Source: Yanghanlia sp047501535 (lineage in GTDB: Bacteria; Pseudomonadota; Gammaproteobacteria; Burkholderiales; Burkholderiaceae_B). Taken from it: DNA of 64,000 bases. The DNA lies in assembly GCF_047501535.1 (NCBI RefSeq), contig NZ_JAZDRJ010000007.1, positions 1-64,000 on the forward strand, in the 5' to 3' direction. Numbering within the stretch: the stretch's first letter is position 1; every line of letters starts with the position of its first letter. The notes under the pieces were generated by a model that saw only the letters and a list, made by a program, of their open reading frames with translations, did not search any database and was not told the origin of the DNA. Below, one piece after another: positions 17,015 to 24,938 of this stretch. Position numbers and translations under genes: made by a program.

Positions 17015-17962
17015 ATGATGAAAAGAGCATTGGGTCGTTCAGGGCTGAGTATTGCGCCTCTGGTGTTCGGGGCGAATGTTTTCGGTTGGACGGCGGACAA
17101 GCAGCGTTCTTTTGAGCTGCTGGATCGTTTCGTCGAGGCGGGCTTCGATGCCATTGATACGGCCGATATGTATTCAACCTGGGTGCCGGGCAATCAAGGC
17201 GGCGAATCTGAAACCATTATTGGTGAATGGATGAAGAATCGTGACTGCCGCAACCGTATTGTTTTGATCACCAAGGTTGGAATGGAAATGCCCGCCGGAA
17301 AAGGGCTTTCTGCCGCCTGGATAGAGCGAGCAGTGGAAGATTCCCTACGTCGTTTGCAGACGGATCGGATCGACCTGTATTTTTCCCACCTCTTCGATGC
17401 CGATGTGCCGGTGGAAGAAACCCTGCAGGCATATGATCGTTTGATCGCTGCCGGCAAGGTACGCGCCATCGGGGCATCCAACCACACCGCTGAGCAACTG
17501 GAAAGAGCGTTGAATGCTGCCCAGACCGAGGGTTTGCCTCGCTATGAAGTGTTGCAGCCTGAATACAATCTGTACGATCGTGACAGCTATGAAGGGCCTT
17601 TGCGCGAGCTGGCAATCCAAAAAGGCCTGGGAGTCATTACCTACTACAGTTTGGCCAGCGGCTTCTTGAGTGGCAAGTATCGTAGCAAGGCGGATCTGGA
17701 TAAAAGCCCTCGCGGGGCGAGCATTGCGAAGTATTTCGATGCACGTGGCGAGCGTGTGCTGGCGGTGCTGGATGATGTCGCAGCCGCGCACCGGGCGACG
17801 CCGGCAGAAGTGGCGTTGGCGTGGTTGATGGCCCGTGAAGGCGTCACGGCGCCGATTGCCAGTGCCACTCAACTCGACCAGCTAGAAAGCCTGATTCGCT
17901 CGACTCAACTCGTTTTGTCGGACGATGAAATGCAAGCCCTGCACGAGGTGGGCGCAGCCTAG
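17015..17962 (+). CDS. Aldo/keto reductase
   Basis: A 315-aa NADPH-dependent oxidoreductase of the AKR fold. The catalytic tetrad is visible: Asp and Tyr in DAIDTADMYS (about residues 50-56), Lys in LITKVGME, and His in DLYFSHLFD. The cofactor site GASNHTAEQL and the C-terminal ASATQLDQL segment are normal. An SD (AGGAGC) lies 6-11 bases before ATG 17015. It is 41 bp after the aldolase, probably in the same unit, and convergent with the LysR gene. Confidence 0.92.
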   Translation: MMKRALGRSGLSIAPLVFGANVFGWTADKQRSFELLDRFVEAGFDAIDTADMYSTWVPGNQGGESETIIGEWMKNRDCRNRIVLITKVGMEMPAGKGLSAAWIERAVEDSLRRLQTDRIDLYFSHLFDADVPVEETLQAYDRLIAAGKVRAIGASNHTAEQLERALNAAQTEGLPRYEVLQPEYNLYDRDSYEGPLRELAIQKGLGVITYYSLASGFLSGKYRSKADLDKSPRGASIAKYFDARGERVLAVLDDVAAAHRATPAEVALAWLMAREGVTAPIASATQLDQLESLIRSTQLVLSDDEMQALHEVGAA

Positions 17963-18003
17963 CAGGCGTATCAGGTTTCTACCCGCCTCCTGGCGCATGG
18001 CCG

Positions 18004-18903
18004 TCAGAAGCGTGTTTTTTCAAAAGCTTCCGCCAAGTAGTCGATCATGACCCGGACTTTGGCGGGAGGCCGCCGGTCGGGCGGGTAGAGGACATGAATA
18101 CCGCCCAACTCCATGGGTGGGTGGTCGAGTTCCAGTTCGGTGAGCAGCCCGGCTTTTAATGCCTCGTCGACAATGAAGCGCGGCTGGTAAATAATGCCTT
18201 GCCCTTGAATGGCAGCAGCCAGCAGGGCATCGCCATTATTTGCGATGAAATTACCTTCTACCGCGACGGAATGTTCTCCGTGTACGCCGAAGTGCCATTT
18301 CTTCGAACTCTGCATGTTCGATAAGGTGTAGCTCAGGCAGTTGTGCTGGGTGAGGTCGGCGATGCGGCGCGGCATGCCACGCTCGTCCAGGTACTGCGGG
18401 GCGGCACAGACCAGCATGCTGCAGTTTCCCAGTCGCCGCGCTTGCAGGGGGCTGTCCGCCAGTCGACCCACACGGATGGCGAGGTCCCAGTTCCCAGCGA
18501 CAAGGTCGACCGAGATGTCGCTTAAGCCCAATTCTGTAATGACTTCGGGATGCCGTCGGCTGAACTCTGGAATCAGGGGTGCAATGTGACGGGCGCCGAA
18601 AGACAGCGGCACACTCATACGCAGCAACCCTGACGCTTTGACGCGTTGCGAGGCGGCAGCGGCTTCTGCCTCGTCGATATCGGCGAGGATACGCTGACAA
18701 GCGTCCAGGTAATTGTTACCTATTTCCGTGAGAGTCAGGCGGCGAGTGCTGCGATGAAATAGCTTGACGCCAAGCCGGGCTTCCAGCGCATTCACATGTT
18801 TGGTCGCCATAGCGGGTGACATGCCCAGCTGGCGTGCAGCGCCCGACAGGCTGCCTGCAACAGCGGCGCGTACAAACACGCGCATACTGGTCACTCTATC
18901 CAT
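18004..18903 (-). CDS. LysR-family transcriptional regulator
   Basis: A 299-aa LTTR of the DhcR/YhjC-like group. The wHTH is at residues 1-60 (SLSGAARQLGMSPAMATKHV) and the effector domain at 90-295. It is divergent from the dioxygenase/SDR genes with 104 bp between starts, the usual arrangement for an LTTR that controls its neighbour. The intergenic region holds AT-rich T-N11-A candidates that I cannot rank. Confidence 0.92.
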   Translation of the reverse strand: MDRVTSMRVFVRAAVAGSLSGAARQLGMSPAMATKHVNALEARLGVKLFHRSTRRLTLTEIGNNYLDACQRILADIDEAEAAAASQRVKASGLLRMSVPLSFGARHIAPLIPEFSRRHPEVITELGLSDISVDLVAGNWDLAIRVGRLADSPLQARRLGNCSMLVCAAPQYLDERGMPRRIADLTQHNCLSYTLSNMQSSKKWHFGVHGEHSVAVEGNFIANNGDALLAAAIQGQGIIYQPRFIVDEALKAGLLTELELDHPPMELGGIHVLYPPDRRPPAKVRVMIDYLAEAFEKTRF

Positions 18904-19007
18904 GCTGATTTACTACTATTAGTACGAAGTGTGTAACGATTTTAAGGGGTTCACTATCTAATAGCATTGACTCATACTTTAAACATCAAGATTTAAGGAG
19001 TCTAGTG

Positions 19008-19844
19008 ATGACCACCTTTACACCTGACACAGCTGGAACCGGTAAGGGCCGCATGCCCACTTTATACATTCCCCACGGCGCCGGCCCGTGCTTTTTCATG
19101 GACTGGAACCCAGCGCATGCCTGGGACAATATGGCGGCTTTTTTGAAAGGAATAGAAGCCTCCTTGCCGCAAAAGCCGAAAGCCATTGTGCTGGTGTCCG
19201 GGCATTGGCTGGAGCCGCATTTCAGTGTGACTGGCCACCCACGGCCCGAGCTGATTTATGACTACTACGGCTTCCCTGCTCACACTTATGAGCTTAAGTA
19301 TCCGGCGCCGGGAGCGCCCGACCTAGCAGCTGAACTTGTCGATTTGCTGGGGCAGCAGAAGCTGTCGGCTGCCGTGGATGAAGCGCGCGGTTTTGACCAC
19401 GGCGTGTTCATTCCCATGAAACTGATGTTTCCTGCTGCGGACATCCCGGTGATTCAACTGTCACTGCGTAACGATCTTGACCCAGGTGCGCATCTGGACG
19501 CAGGGCGCGCCATCGCCGCGTTGCGAGATCAGGGCGTGCTCATTGTTGGCAGTGGCATGAGTTTCCACAATATGCGTGGCTATGGGGATACAAGGTATAC
19601 ACCTTTATCAGCAGAGTTTGACGCTTGGCTGACCACGGCGGTGGAAAGTGAACCTGAGCAAAGGTACGCCTTGCTGCAGAACTGGACGCAAGCGCCTCAT
19701 GCGCGTGATTGTCATCCGCCTCGTGCAGAAGAGCATCTGCTGCCGCTGATGGTGGTCGCAGGCGCGGCCGGCGCAGACTCAGGCCGCAAAGTGTATTCAG
19801 AAGAAATCATGAAAACCACGATCTCGGCGTTTCGCTTTGAGTGA
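19008..19844 (+). CDS. LigB-type extradiol dioxygenase (DODA/YgiD-like)
   Basis: A 278-aa class III extradiol dioxygenase with non-haem Fe or Zn. The metal and acid-base His residues appear in IPHGAGPCFF, SGHWLEPHFSV, GFDHGVFIP and GSGMSFHNM. The length fits 4,5-DOPA dioxygenase-like proteins. ATG 19008 sits 7 bp after AAGGAG and is preferred to the GTG three bases upstream. The gene is likely controlled by the divergent LysR. The substrate is not evident; many bacterial members of this group act on catechol-like compounds. Confidence 0.9.
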   Translation: MTTFTPDTAGTGKGRMPTLYIPHGAGPCFFMDWNPAHAWDNMAAFLKGIEASLPQKPKAIVLVSGHWLEPHFSVTGHPRPELIYDYYGFPAHTYELKYPAPGAPDLAAELVDLLGQQKLSAAVDEARGFDHGVFIPMKLMFPAADIPVIQLSLRNDLDPGAHLDAGRAIAALRDQGVLIVGSGMSFHNMRGYGDTRYTPLSAEFDAWLTTAVESEPEQRYALLQNWTQAPHARDCHPPRAEEHLLPLMVVAGAAGADSGRKVYSEEIMKTTISAFRFE

Positions 19845-19883
19845 AGTGGGCTTCACATTTCAATAAGGATAGGAATTTAACCG

Positions 19884-20678
19884 ATGAAAATTGATCTTTC
19901 TGGGAAAAACGCCATTGTTACCGGTTCGACGGGTGGTATCGGCTTAGCGATTGCGAGCGGCTTGGCCAACGCGGGGGCGACGGTCACACTGGTGGGGCGC
20001 CAACAGCGCAGCGTGGATGCCGCACTAGCCAAGCTACGTGAAGCAACAGGCAGCGGTGCCGCTCACGGCGTGGTGGCCGATGTTGGGACTATGGAAGGCT
20101 GTCAGGCGTTGATTGCTGCGCAACCTCAAGCGGACATTCTTATCAACAACCTTGGGATCTACGGCGCGCGCGAGTTTTTCGATATCGACGATGCGTTGTG
20201 GGAAGAATTCTTTCAGGTCAACATCATGAGCGGGGTGCGTCTGGCCCGCCATTATGCGCAAGGCATGCGTGAGCGTGGCTGGGGCCGGATTCAATTCATT
20301 TCAAGTGAATCGGCGTTGAATATTCCCACCGAAATGGTGCACTACGGGGTCAGTAAATCGGCGCTGCAAGGGCTGTCTCGTGGGCTGGCCAAGGTACTGG
20401 CCGGCACAGGCGTAACAGTCAACTCCATTCTTCCCGGCCCCACTCGCACAGAAGGCGCGGTGCAAATGATGAGTGACTTAGCCGCCGAAAGAGGCGTTAC
20501 CCAGCAAGAAATGGAAGCGCTATTCCTGAAGGAAAATCGCCCCTCCACGCTGCTAGGCCGTTTTGCCAGCCCGGAAGAAGTGGCGAATTTGTGTGTCTAT
20601 GCAGCCTCTGCACAAGCGAGCGCGACGACGGGCGCCGCCCTGAGAGTCGAAGGCGGCATTGTAGAAAGCATTATGTGA
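19884..20678 (+). CDS. Short-chain dehydrogenase/reductase
   Basis: A 264-aa classical SDR. The cofactor motif is TGSTGGIGLA (residues 12-21), NNLG lies near 88, the catalytic Ser is in FISSESAL (about 138), and Tyr/Lys are in HYGVSKSALQG (about 153-157). The PGPTRTEG segment follows. It starts 39 bp after the dioxygenase on the same strand, so the two are probably co-transcribed. The substrate is unknown. Confidence 0.92.
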   Translation: MKIDLSGKNAIVTGSTGGIGLAIASGLANAGATVTLVGRQQRSVDAALAKLREATGSGAAHGVVADVGTMEGCQALIAAQPQADILINNLGIYGAREFFDIDDALWEEFFQVNIMSGVRLARHYAQGMRERGWGRIQFISSESALNIPTEMVHYGVSKSALQGLSRGLAKVLAGTGVTVNSILPGPTRTEGAVQMMSDLAAERGVTQQEMEALFLKENRPSTLLGRFASPEEVANLCVYAASAQASATTGAALRVEGGIVESIM

Positions 20679-20694
20679 CGCGATTTTGGTTATA

Positions 20695-20718
20695 TTTCGG
20701 CAGCGATGCTGAAATTAT
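20695..20718 (+). terminator. Hairpin after the SDR gene, possible terminator
   Basis: TTTCGGCA (20695-20702) pairs with TGCTGAAA (20707-20714) with one G-T pair, followed by TTATT. A second hairpin (CGCCGAG 20720-20726 with CTCGGCG 20742-20748) follows without a T run. Confidence 0.4.
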
Positions 20719-20825
20719 TCGCCGAGGTCTCATTTAGAACTCTCGGCGGATGGCTCAGGTGAGGCTTGCCATCCAATGGCAATAATGATGTCTTAAAATG
20801 AAATATTAAGTTACTGGAGCTAAGC

Positions 20826-21348
20826 ATGACCAACGACTCGCCCGAACGTTACGGCAGTATTTCTAGAATTTTCCACTGGGGTATGGCCATACTGCTAGTG
20901 TGGCAAGGGATGAAGTTCTTCGACCGCATCAACGATGGCGAACACTGGGTGGGCCAGACGCTGGTGCCGTTCCATGGGGGTATTGGTTCGGTGCTGCTTC
21001 TGCTGGTGGTGCTGCGCATCCTCTGGGCTCTGTCGCAACGGCGTAACCGGCCCGTGCAAGACCCAGCGACAGCGTTTCTCGTCAAGGTGGCACGTCCTGC
21101 TTTACGCAGGCATGCTGCTGATGCCGCTCACTGGGGTTATGTACCTGGTGGGCAGAGGCTTTGGCTGGAAGCCCTTTGGTATTGAATTGATTGCTGGCGG
21201 CCCGGAAATCCCCTGGATGGCCAGTGTAGGCGGCACCTTGCATTCACCCATCGCTTGGTTGCTGCTTATTATGGTGGTGGGCCACGTGGGCATTGCCTTG
21301 TTTCACAAGTTCGTGAAAAAGGACGATGTCCTGAGTCGCATGCTGTAA
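20826..21348 (+). pseudogene. Cytochrome b561, frameshifted
   Basis: Two overlapping frames together encode a di-haem cytochrome b561 of about 173 aa. Frame 1 (from 20826) gives the first half, with haem-ligand His in RIFHWGMAIL and VPFHGGIG. Near 21085-21097 the reading continues in the next frame as HVLLYAGMLLMPLTG and ends at 21348 with the last His in GHVGIALFH. The shift fits loss of a CA dinucleotide (GCACAC to GCAC). Either the gene is broken in this strain or the base call is wrong. In an intact form it would pass electrons between quinone and a periplasmic acceptor. It is next to the SDR but in its own unit. Confidence 0.85.
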
Positions 21349-21372
21349 TGCCACTCGGTCCTTGCCAGCGAG

Positions 21373-22320
21373 TCAGCCTGGCAAGGGCCTAAGATGTGCA
21401 TCCCCCACCCATTTGGCCGGCCAAGCGCCGGATTCCACCATTTCCTGGATCACTTCCAGTATCAGTTGGACGACTGCAGAGCTAGCCACAGAACTGGGTC
21501 GGGTTGTATTAATGGCGCAGACTACGCGGCGCGACATGCGCCGATCGTCGATTTCGGTAGTGCGCAAACGGCCTTGAGCGACTTCTTCGGCTACCGATCC
21601 CAAGGGCAGAATGGTGTGGCCAATACCGGCTTCCACCGCCCGCTTCACGCTATTGAGCGATTCGATTTCCGCCACCACATTCAATTCCAGATTTTGCAGG
21701 GCGCAAGCGTCTTCAATGATGCGCCGCAGCCCGTGTTCCAGCCCCGGAAGCACTAATGGCGAGCGGGCGAGTTCCTGCATGGAAACGTTTTGCGGCAAGT
21801 CGTGCCGGGCGCTGGAGACAAGCACCAGTTGGTCGTCCAGCAAAGGTTGCTTGGAAAGCCCCGGTTCACTGGCATCATCGTAAAGCAGCGCCAAGTCTAG
21901 CCTGCCGGACTGCAGGCGTTCCCGTAGAAACCCGCTATAGGCTTCCACCACTTTTAGTTTGACTTGCGGCAACTGTTTCCGGCAGGCGCTGAGAATGGGC
22001 ATGGTGGCCGCCAGCGCTACGGTGGTGGTCAGCCCCAGGGCGACCTCGCCGCTAGGGACTGTTGTGGATTGGCGCACGGCTTGGCGTGCGCGTTCGGCAT
22101 CGGCCAGTACAACGCGGGCGTGCTCCAAGAACACCTTGCCGGCTTCGGTAGGGGTGACGCCGCGACTGGAGCGATCGAGCAGGCGCGCACCCAAGTCGTG
22201 TTCCAGTGCGGCAATCTGCTGGCCCAGCGCAGGTTGGGCCACATGCATGCGGCCAGAGGCCTTGAGCAGGCTTCCTGCTTCGCAAGCGGCGACAAAATAA
22301 CGAAGTTGCCGAAGTTCCAT
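21373..22320 (-). CDS. LysR-family transcriptional regulator
   Basis: A 315-aa LTTR. The N-terminal wHTH (MELRQLRYFVAACEAGSLLK) and recognition helix AQPALGQQIAALEHDLG resemble the Nac/CbbR/CysB-type group. The substrate-binding fold covers residues 90-295. It is divergent from the acyl-CoA dehydrogenase/CoA-transferase pair with 98 bp between start codons, so it is their likely regulator. Confidence 0.92.
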   Translation of the reverse strand: MELRQLRYFVAACEAGSLLKASGRMHVAQPALGQQIAALEHDLGARLLDRSSRGVTPTEAGKVFLEHARVVLADAERARQAVRQSTTVPSGEVALGLTTTVALAATMPILSACRKQLPQVKLKVVEAYSGFLRERLQSGRLDLALLYDDASEPGLSKQPLLDDQLVLVSSARHDLPQNVSMQELARSPLVLPGLEHGLRRIIEDACALQNLELNVVAEIESLNSVKRAVEAGIGHTILPLGSVAEEVAQGRLRTTEIDDRRMSRRVVCAINTTRPSSVASSAVVQLILEVIQEMVESGAWPAKWVGDAHLRPLPG

Positions 22321-22418
22321 GGTGGGTTGCTATATGTTTTATATCTAACGGATAGGTTGAATAAGTATTTCACAAATATCAAAGGAGTTTGCACAATAAC
22401 GCCATCAAGGAGAACACC

Positions 22419-23579
22419 ATGTACAACCAAACAGACGAATTTCAGGATATCCGTGACGCAGTGCGTCAGCTTTGCAGCCATTACCCCGATGAGTATTTCC
22501 GTAAGAAGGGTGAAGAGAGAGCCTATCCCGAGGAATTCGTAGACGCTTTGATGGAAGCCGGCTGGTTGTCCGCCATGATTCCTGAAGAGTATGGCGGCAC
22601 GGGCCTGGGTCTGACTGCGGCTTCCGTCATCATGGAAGAGATTAACCGCTCCGGCGGTGATGCCAGTGCCGTGCATGGCCAGATGTACAACATGGGCACC
22701 CTGCTGCGTAGCGGCAGCAAAGAGCAGAAGGACAAATATCTTCCTGCTATTGCCGCCGGTAAATTGCGTATTCAGTCCATGGCGGTTACCGAGCCTACCA
22801 CGGGTACCGACACTACCAAACTGAAAACCACCGCTGTTAAGAAAGGCGACCGTTACGTGGTGAACGGCCAGAAGGTCTGGATTTCGCGTGTGCAGCATTC
22901 CGACCTGATGATTCTGCTGGCTCGCACCACCCCGTTGGCCGAGGTCAAGAAGAAGTCCGAAGGCATGTCGATCTTTATCGTTGACCTGCACGAAGCCATT
23001 GGCAACGGCCTGACCGTCCGCCCGATTCCCAACCTCGTGAATCAGGAAACCAACGAGCTGTTCTTCGAAAACCTGGAAATCCCGGAAGAGAACCTGATTG
23101 GCGAAGAAGGCAGGGGCTTCAAATACATTCTGGAAGGCCTGAACGCTGAGCGTACGCTGATTGCTGCCGAATGTATTGGCGACGGCTACTGGTTTATCGA
23201 CCGCGCCACCAAGTACGCCAACGAGCGTGTGGTGTTTGATCGCCCCATCGGCAAGAACCAGGGCGTGCAGTTCCCCATCGCGGATGCTTTCATCGAAGTC
23301 GAAGCTGCCAACCTCATGCGTTTTGAAGCCGCCCGCCGCTTTGATGCGCACGAAAACTGCGGTGCGCAAGCCAACATGGCTAAGTACCTGGCAGCCAAGG
23401 CCAGCTGGGAAGCGGCTAACGTCTGCTTGCAGACACACGGCGGTTTCGGCTTTGCCAACGAGTACGACGTCGAGCGCAAGTTCCGCGAAACGCGTCTGTA
23501 TCAGGTTGCGCCGATTTCCACTAACCTGATCTACTCCTACATCGCCGAGCACGTGCTTGGCCTGCCACGTTCATTCTAA
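22419..23579 (+). CDS. Acyl-CoA dehydrogenase family protein
   Basis: A 386-aa FAD enzyme. ATG 22419 follows AAGGAG; a longer in-frame start at 22389 lacks an SD. Flavin motifs are AVTEPTTGTDTTKLK and GQKVWISR. Where other family members carry YEGT near the C-terminus it reads RLYQVAPISTNL, so the common catalytic Glu is absent. The Glu of LNAERTLIAAE (about residue 245) is in the position used by isovaleryl-CoA dehydrogenase. It pairs with the CoA-transferase 10 bp downstream, which suggests a dedicated acid pathway. Confidence 0.92.
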   Translation: MYNQTDEFQDIRDAVRQLCSHYPDEYFRKKGEERAYPEEFVDALMEAGWLSAMIPEEYGGTGLGLTAASVIMEEINRSGGDASAVHGQMYNMGTLLRSGSKEQKDKYLPAIAAGKLRIQSMAVTEPTTGTDTTKLKTTAVKKGDRYVVNGQKVWISRVQHSDLMILLARTTPLAEVKKKSEGMSIFIVDLHEAIGNGLTVRPIPNLVNQETNELFFENLEIPEENLIGEEGRGFKYILEGLNAERTLIAAECIGDGYWFIDRATKYANERVVFDRPIGKNQGVQFPIADAFIEVEAANLMRFEAARRFDAHENCGAQANMAKYLAAKASWEAANVCLQTHGGFGFANEYDVERKFRETRLYQVAPISTNLIYSYIAEHVLGLPRSF

Positions 23580-23589
23580 GAAATACGCT

Positions 23590-24771
23590 ATGTCTCGTCC
23601 TCTCGACGGCATTACCGTCATTACGCTTGAGCATGCTATTGCAGCGCCATTCTGCACCCGCCAGCTGGCGGATCTCGGTGCGCGGGTGATCAAGGTTGAG
23701 CGTCCGGGTACAGGCGACTTTGCCCGGGGCTACGATGAGCGGGTGCAAGGGATGTCCTCGCACTTTGTCTGGACCAACCGATCTAAGGAAAGCCTGACGC
23801 TCGACGTCAAAAACCCGGAAGCCAAAAAGGTGCTGGCCAAGTTGCTTGAAGAAGCGGATGTGCTGGTGCAAAACCTGGCTCCCGGCGCGGCTGCGCGGCT
23901 GGGCTTGTCTTTTGAAGAGTTGCACCCCAAGCACCCGGGCCTCATCGTGTGCGATATTTCCGGCTATGGCGACGATGGCCCCTACCGCGATAAAAAAGCT
24001 TACGACCTGCTGATTCAAAGCGAATCAGGCTTTCTATCGGTGACGGGCACCAAGGATGAACCCGCCAAGGCGGGTTGCTCGATTGCCGATATCTCGGCGG
24101 GCATGTATGCCTACAGCAGCATTCTTGCCGCACTGGTGAAACGCGGCAAGACCGGTAAAGGCACACGTATTGATGTGTCTATGCTGGAAAGCATGGTGGA
24201 ATGGATGGGGTTCCCGATGTACTACGCTTTCGAAGGGGCGACACCGCCTCCGCGAGCGGGTGCGGCTCACGCCACCATTTACCCCTATGGCCCGTTCCCT
24301 GCAGGCGATGGCGCTTCCATCATGCTGGGCCTGCAAAACGAGCGCGAGTGGGCATCGTTCTGCAAAAGCGTGTTGCAACGCCCTGAGCTGTTGGAGGATG
24401 AACGCTTCACCTCCAACTCGCGCAGGGTGGAGAACCGCGAAGCCTTACGCGCCATCATCGTGGAATCGTTTGCTGATCTGACTGCCGATCAAGTCTTGCA
24501 GCGGCTTGATGATGCGCCTATCGCTAATGCGCGAGTCAACGACATGCACGATGTCTGGAATCACCCGCAACTGAAGGCACGCAACCGTTGGACGGAAATC
24601 ACCACCCCCAGCGGCACGGTTCCTGCACTGCTGCCTCCGGGCACCAGCAACGACTTTACCCCGCGCATGGACGGTGTGCCGGGGCTGGGTCAGCACACCG
24701 AGGCCATTTTGCAAGAACTGGGTTGGTCGCCCGATGCCATCGCTGCCTTGCGTAGCGAAGGCGCAATCTAA
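23590..24771 (+). CDS. Class III CoA-transferase (CaiB/BaiF family)
   Basis: A 393-aa family III CoA-transferase that moves CoA between carboxylic acids through an aspartyl-CoA thioester. The N-terminus PLDGITVITLEHAIAAPFCT is typical. The catalytic Asp is in SIADISAGMYAY (about residue 167), and the GRGTRIDVSM-like segment follows. Start ATG 23590 is chosen over 23557, which lies inside the dehydrogenase gene. Its partner gene is the acyl-CoA dehydrogenase. A strong terminator follows. Confidence 0.93.
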   Translation: MSRPLDGITVITLEHAIAAPFCTRQLADLGARVIKVERPGTGDFARGYDERVQGMSSHFVWTNRSKESLTLDVKNPEAKKVLAKLLEEADVLVQNLAPGAAARLGLSFEELHPKHPGLIVCDISGYGDDGPYRDKKAYDLLIQSESGFLSVTGTKDEPAKAGCSIADISAGMYAYSSILAALVKRGKTGKGTRIDVSMLESMVEWMGFPMYYAFEGATPPPRAGAAHATIYPYGPFPAGDGASIMLGLQNEREWASFCKSVLQRPELLEDERFTSNSRRVENREALRAIIVESFADLTADQVLQRLDDAPIANARVNDMHDVWNHPQLKARNRWTEITTPSGTVPALLPPGTSNDFTPRMDGVPGLGQHTEAILQELGWSPDAIAALRSEGAI

Positions 24772-24795
24772 GCACGCGCTCAGCTTTCTTGCTGC

Positions 24796-24846
24796 ACAGC
24801 ACTTTCGGGGACGCCGCCGCAGGCGTTACCTGAAAGTGCTGTTTTT
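24796..24846 (+). terminator. Rho-independent terminator after the CoA-transferase gene
   Basis: An 11-bp stem, ACAGCACTTTC (24796-24806) with GAAAGTGCTGT (24832-24842), contains an inner GACGCC/GGCGTT stem and is followed by TTTTT. It isolates the acyl-CoA unit from the copper promoter. Confidence 0.88.
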
Positions 24847-24866
24847 CGTTTAAGGGTGCTGGGCTC

Positions 24867-24897
24867 TTGACCTTCCCATCATGGAAAGGTTTATTCT
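24867..24897 (+). promoter_or_regulatory. CueR-type copper-responsive promoter of copA
   Basis: The -35 is TTGACC (24867-24872) and the -10 is TATTCT (24892-24897), with a 19-bp spacer, the length known for MerR-family promoters. Inside lies the dyad ACCTTCC (24870-24876) and GAAAGGT (24884-24890), which matches the CueR box except for one base. The copZ promoter at 28193-28223 has the same layout. Confidence 0.88.
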
Positions 24898-24938
24898 CAA
24901 GGCTCGCTGACAACTCGACCCACTTCCAGGAGCCGACC

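Noticed and set aside
22029..23552. A 507-codon open frame on the minus strand
   Set aside because: It lies antisense to the acyl-CoA dehydrogenase and across the LysR start. It shows no known domain or SD, and the plus-strand gene has full family motifs.
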